Positions 63,410 through 64,000 of a stretch of DNA of 64,000 nt are shown piece by piece; the first letter of the stretch is position 1, and the number at the start of each line of letters is the position of its first letter. The DNA is from Rhizobium sp. BK313. Its GTDB lineage: Bacteria; Pseudomonadota; Alphaproteobacteria; Rhizobiales; Rhizobiaceae. Under the pieces are notes generated by a model. That model made no database searches. It saw only the letters and a list, made by a program, of their open reading frames with translations, and was not told where the DNA came from. Position numbers and translations under genes: made by a program. Where the stretch lies: the NCBI RefSeq assembly GCF_014193655.1, contig NZ_JACHZQ010000001.1, positions 992,001 to 1,056,000 on the forward strand, given 5' to 3'.

Positions 63410-64000
63410 TTAAGGCATCGCGTCGGTATGGCAGATTTCTGCTCGTTCTTCGTGTTTAACGTTGTAAAAAGATGTGGTTATCTCCGGCCAACGCGGTATG
63501 CGGAGTTCATTCAGAAGCTGCCGCGCTGCCTTGAGGTCCGTTGTATCGAAGCCTTCCGTGCACCTTTGGAAAATCTCGGCCAATAAGCGGCGAGCGTCAT
63601 TCTGACGAGATTGCGCAATCCAATGACGAGCCAGCACTGTCGCAGATCGCAGTTCTAACGCGAGCGCTCCTTGCGACCGCGCTAGATCGATAGATCGCCC
63701 CAACGTTTCTTCCGCGGCAACGCAATCAGGGTTCGGTTGCGCCAGCCAAATTTCCGCACGAGCACGCAACAGTTCGGGAAGTTCGAACGTCTCTACGTAG
63801 GGCTCAGTCTGCGCGATCTGCATATCGATGGTCTCGGCCGCCTGTCGAAAGCTTCCGCATCGCACCAATGCAGCGGAGAGGGCACAAGCGAATTCCGCGG
63901 TCGCCACCTTATGTCGTTCCGCGCGCAGACTTGTCAGCGCGCCTCGCAGCAACGGTATCCCGACCTCGGGCTCTCCGCGCGCGACGGCAAGTTCTCCCTC
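63410..64000 (-). CDS. TPR C-terminal part of a large regulatory ATPase (runs off the window)
   Basis: The visible ~196 C-terminal residues are TPR-like helix pairs: GEPEVGIPLLRGALTSLRAE, FACALSAALVRCGSFRQAAE, LLRARAEIWLAQPNPDCVAA and LELRSATVLARHWIAQSRQN, ending in an Arg-rich tail. In proteobacteria this pattern ends large winged-helix/ATPase or cyclase-type regulators. The frame is open to the window edge, so the start and any N-terminal domains lie beyond position 64000. Confidence 0.75.
   Translation of the reverse strand, partial: EGELAVARGEPEVGIPLLRGALTSLRAERHKVATAEFACALSAALVRCGSFRQAAETIDMQIAQTEPYVETFELPELLRARAEIWLAQPNPDCVAAEETLGRSIDLARSQGALALELRSATVLARHWIAQSRQNDARRLLAEIFQRCTEGFDTTDLKAARQLLNELRIPRWPEITTSFYNVKHEERAEICHTDAMP

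Noticed and set aside
1..64000. tRNA, rRNA, CRISPR array, replication or conjugation genes
   Set aside because: None was seen: no regularly spaced repeats, no tRNA-like cloverleaf with CCA-compatible end, and no RepABC, Tra or VirB-like proteins.

Overview
The window looks like an accessory replicon or genomic island of a Rhizobiales alphaproteobacterium (Rhizobium / Sinorhizobium / Agrobacterium relatives). The evidence is GC-rich codon use, three DUF982 proteins, DUF6894, DUF2934 and DUF892/DUF4142 small stress proteins, an EcfG-type sigma factor, the PE-ligase-polymerase layout of LigD, PaoABC, and an AttM/AiiB-type lactonase. There is no rRNA, tRNA, CRISPR array, replication or conjugation gene. 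Family assignments come from reading the sequence; no database was searched.

Layout. 0.1-20 kb is a decayed stress region: small intact genes (DUF982, Hsp20, DUF6894, a PhnA-like membrane protein, SDR) among many relics (PAS-GAF kinase, alkylsulfatase, two zinc alcohol dehydrogenases, DUF892 ferritin-like, a glycosyltransferase piece). Intact blocks here are a KaiC-like ATPase overlapping a hybrid histidine kinase (2.2-5.4 kb) and an NmrA / small protein / ECF-SnoaL sigma operon on the minus strand (7.5-9.5 kb). 20.5-25.4 kb holds an EcfG-type sigma factor, a DUF2934-like gene, ligD and a second ATP-dependent ligase. 25.9-35.0 kb, minus strand, is a polysaccharide operon with unusually large fused enzymes: GT; GT + UDP-galactopyranose mutase; GT + Gfo/Idh/MocA + MDR dehydrogenase; GT + GH1-like hydrolase. 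35.4-38.2 kb is a second set of small stress genes. 38.3-41.4 kb is a nested mobile-element scar: an IS66 relic split by a truncated serine recombinase module and an IS110-type element. 41.5-64 kb is mostly intact metabolism and signalling: a class III cyclase with TolB/TPR-like regions, an EmrA/EmrB-type efflux pair, PaoABC aldehyde oxidoreductase with a decayed XdhC-type factor, a 2-hydroxyacid dehydrogenase, a propeller-type histidine kinase with a NarL-type regulator, an MFS carrier, LysR, a lactonase and the 3' end of a large TPR protein.

How it works together. The strongest unifying signal is a set of promoter-like sites of the form GGAAC-N17-GTT, the Rhizobiales general-stress (EcfG/RpoE2) signature, repeatedly upstream of small stress genes between 2 and 38 kb. 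An EcfG-type sigma gene sits at 20.5-21.1 kb. I infer a locally encoded general-stress regulon. One of these sites is followed about 50 bases later by a strong terminator with no ORF between, a candidate small RNA. The fused-enzyme glycan operon at 26-35 kb is the other most unusual system.
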